From: an uncultured Verrucomicrobiae bacterium
Lineage (GTDB): Bacteria; Verrucomicrobiota; Verrucomicrobiia; Limisphaerales; AAA164-E04
Length of the DNA stretch: 64,000 nt
Assembly: GCA_943788245.1 (NCBI GenBank)
Contig: CALSPN010000022.1
Span: 124,001 to 188,000, forward strand
Direction of reading: 5' to 3'
Shown: piece by piece, positions 63,497-64,000 of the stretch
Position numbering within the stretch: position 1 is the first letter of the stretch
Layout of the letters: each line of letters starts with the position of its first letter
The notes under the pieces: generated by a model
Database searches by the model: none
The model's input: only the letters and a program-made list of their open reading frames with translations
What the model was told of the DNA's origin: nothing
Program-made: the position numbers and the translations under genes

Positions 63497-64000
63497 TCAA
63501 TTGCCAGTGGCGTATTTTCGAAGGTATTTGAAAGCGACTTCCCAATCATGCTGCATGGGGGCCTGGACTTTCCGATCTTCACCTGAAATGGGGTCAGGGA
63601 AATGTACTTCTGCCAAATGGATGGCGGCCCGGTCCAGCAGTGGGCGTTCGGGGCGATCTTTCTTTTGGCGGTAATTACGTTTCATTTCCGACAGCATCAA
63701 CAAACCTCCGCCGTAAATTGCATCTCCTACAACTGGAAGCTGTCTGCATCCCAGGTGCGCCCGGACCTGGTGGTAGCGCTCTGTGACGGGAATACATTTT
63801 AATAGAGTGTAGCCCTGGAATTTCTCCAGAACTTCAAACTGAGTGACGGTTTTTTTACCTTCTTTGCTCGCCTTCATGATCCAGGGTTGAAAACGATGTG
63901 GCGTCAGCCTGAGGTCGACTTCGAATTGTTCCTCTTCAGGGCTGCCGTGAACAAGGGCATGGAAGAAACGATTAGGCTTTTCGGAATGGATACAATCTTT
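63497..64000 (-). CDS. RluA-family pseudouridine synthase, C-terminal part
   Basis: The gene runs off the right edge; 167 codons are visible. Conserved C-terminal elements: PVTERYHQVRAHL (the family's G-R-x-H-Q-I-R-x-H motif with Glu-Arg-Tyr in place of Gly-Arg-Thr), GDAIYGGG, LDRAAIHLAEVHFPDPISG. The catalytic H-R-L-D motif lies outside the window. It isomerises uridines in rRNA or tRNA to pseudouridine; the class (RluA, RluC, RluD) cannot be decided. Convergent with the amidohydrolase. Confidence 0.9.
   Translation of the reverse strand, partial: KDCIHSEKPNRFFHALVHGSPEEEQFEVDLRLTPHRFQPWIMKASKEGKKTVTQFEVLEKFQGYTLLKCIPVTERYHQVRAHLGCRQLPVVGDAIYGGGLLMLSEMKRNYRQKKDRPERPLLDRAAIHLAEVHFPDPISGEDRKVQAPMQHDWEVAFKYLRKYATGN

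Noticed and set aside
1-64000. CRISPR arrays, insertion sequences, tRNA or rRNA genes
   Set aside because: No regularly spaced repeats, transposase-like frames, or tRNA T-loop/acceptor patterns were found on reading; a dedicated tRNA scan was not possible.

Overview
The window looks like a chromosomal segment from a Gram-negative member of the PVC superphylum, most likely Verrucomicrobiota. The evidence is gene content: a complete Tol-Pal set and TatA/TatC (outer membrane, twin-arginine export), two DUF1501/PSD1 (DUF1549-DUF1553, heme-binding) pairs, an arylsulfatase-like sulfatase, a DUF1080 glycosidase, several Gfo/Idh/MocA oxidoreductases, a TIGR04073 exosortase-associated protein and a protein ending in a PEP-CTERM sorting signal. 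I see no rRNA, tRNA, CRISPR array, insertion sequence or prophage.

Layout. 0-6.1 kb: end of a Gfo/Idh/MocA gene, MFS transporter, IlvD-family dehydratase, secreted cyclophilin, second Gfo/Idh/MocA. 6.1-10.7 kb: small membrane genes, a PadR regulator and a large broken HAAS-membrane-VIT-VWA-PEP-CTERM gene. 10.7-14.5 kb: lipoprotein, third Gfo/Idh/MocA, Uma2 nuclease-like protein, TIM-barrel isomerase/epimerase, Hsp20. 14.8-22.0 kb: a minus-strand envelope block, in transcription order tolQ, a zinc-ribbon membrane protein, tolR, tolA/tonB-like, tolB, pal, tatA, tatC, TIGR04073 lipoprotein, ispE. 22.2-24.3 kb: GDPD, hisF, a small putative winged-helix protein. 24.8-27.1 kb: a three-gene lipoprotein operon lpoB, COG3014-like, ycfL-like. 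27.3-43.1 kb: two DUF1501/PSD1 pairs, a multi-PAS histidine kinase, sulfatase, fabD, DUF1080, plus two gene remnants (nitronate monooxygenase-like and response-regulator-like). 43.2-50.5 kb: DUF255/thioredoxin-fold protein, xseA, an unknown membrane protein, and ilvB behind a clear peptide-leader attenuator. 50.5-64 kb: di-heme peroxidase, outer-membrane porin, secreted FecR-domain protein, flavin reductase, DAHP synthase, lon, LolA-like protein, SPFH protein, PQQ-like propeller, amidohydrolase and the end of an RluA-family pseudouridine synthase.

Two things stand out. (1) Upstream of ilvB a 33-codon open frame contains Leu-Pro-Leu-Ile-Glu followed by five Val and a Leu, and the RNA after it can fold either into a long antiterminator or into a terminator with seven U; this is classic branched-chain amino acid attenuation. 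(2) Every multi-frame broken gene lies in the first 12.5 kb, and most breaks are single-base changes in short homopolymers; the remaining 51 kb reads cleanly except for two short remnants. That may mean local sequence error rather than true gene loss, especially for ilvD, and it affects how the PadR/VIT/PEP-CTERM locus should be read.
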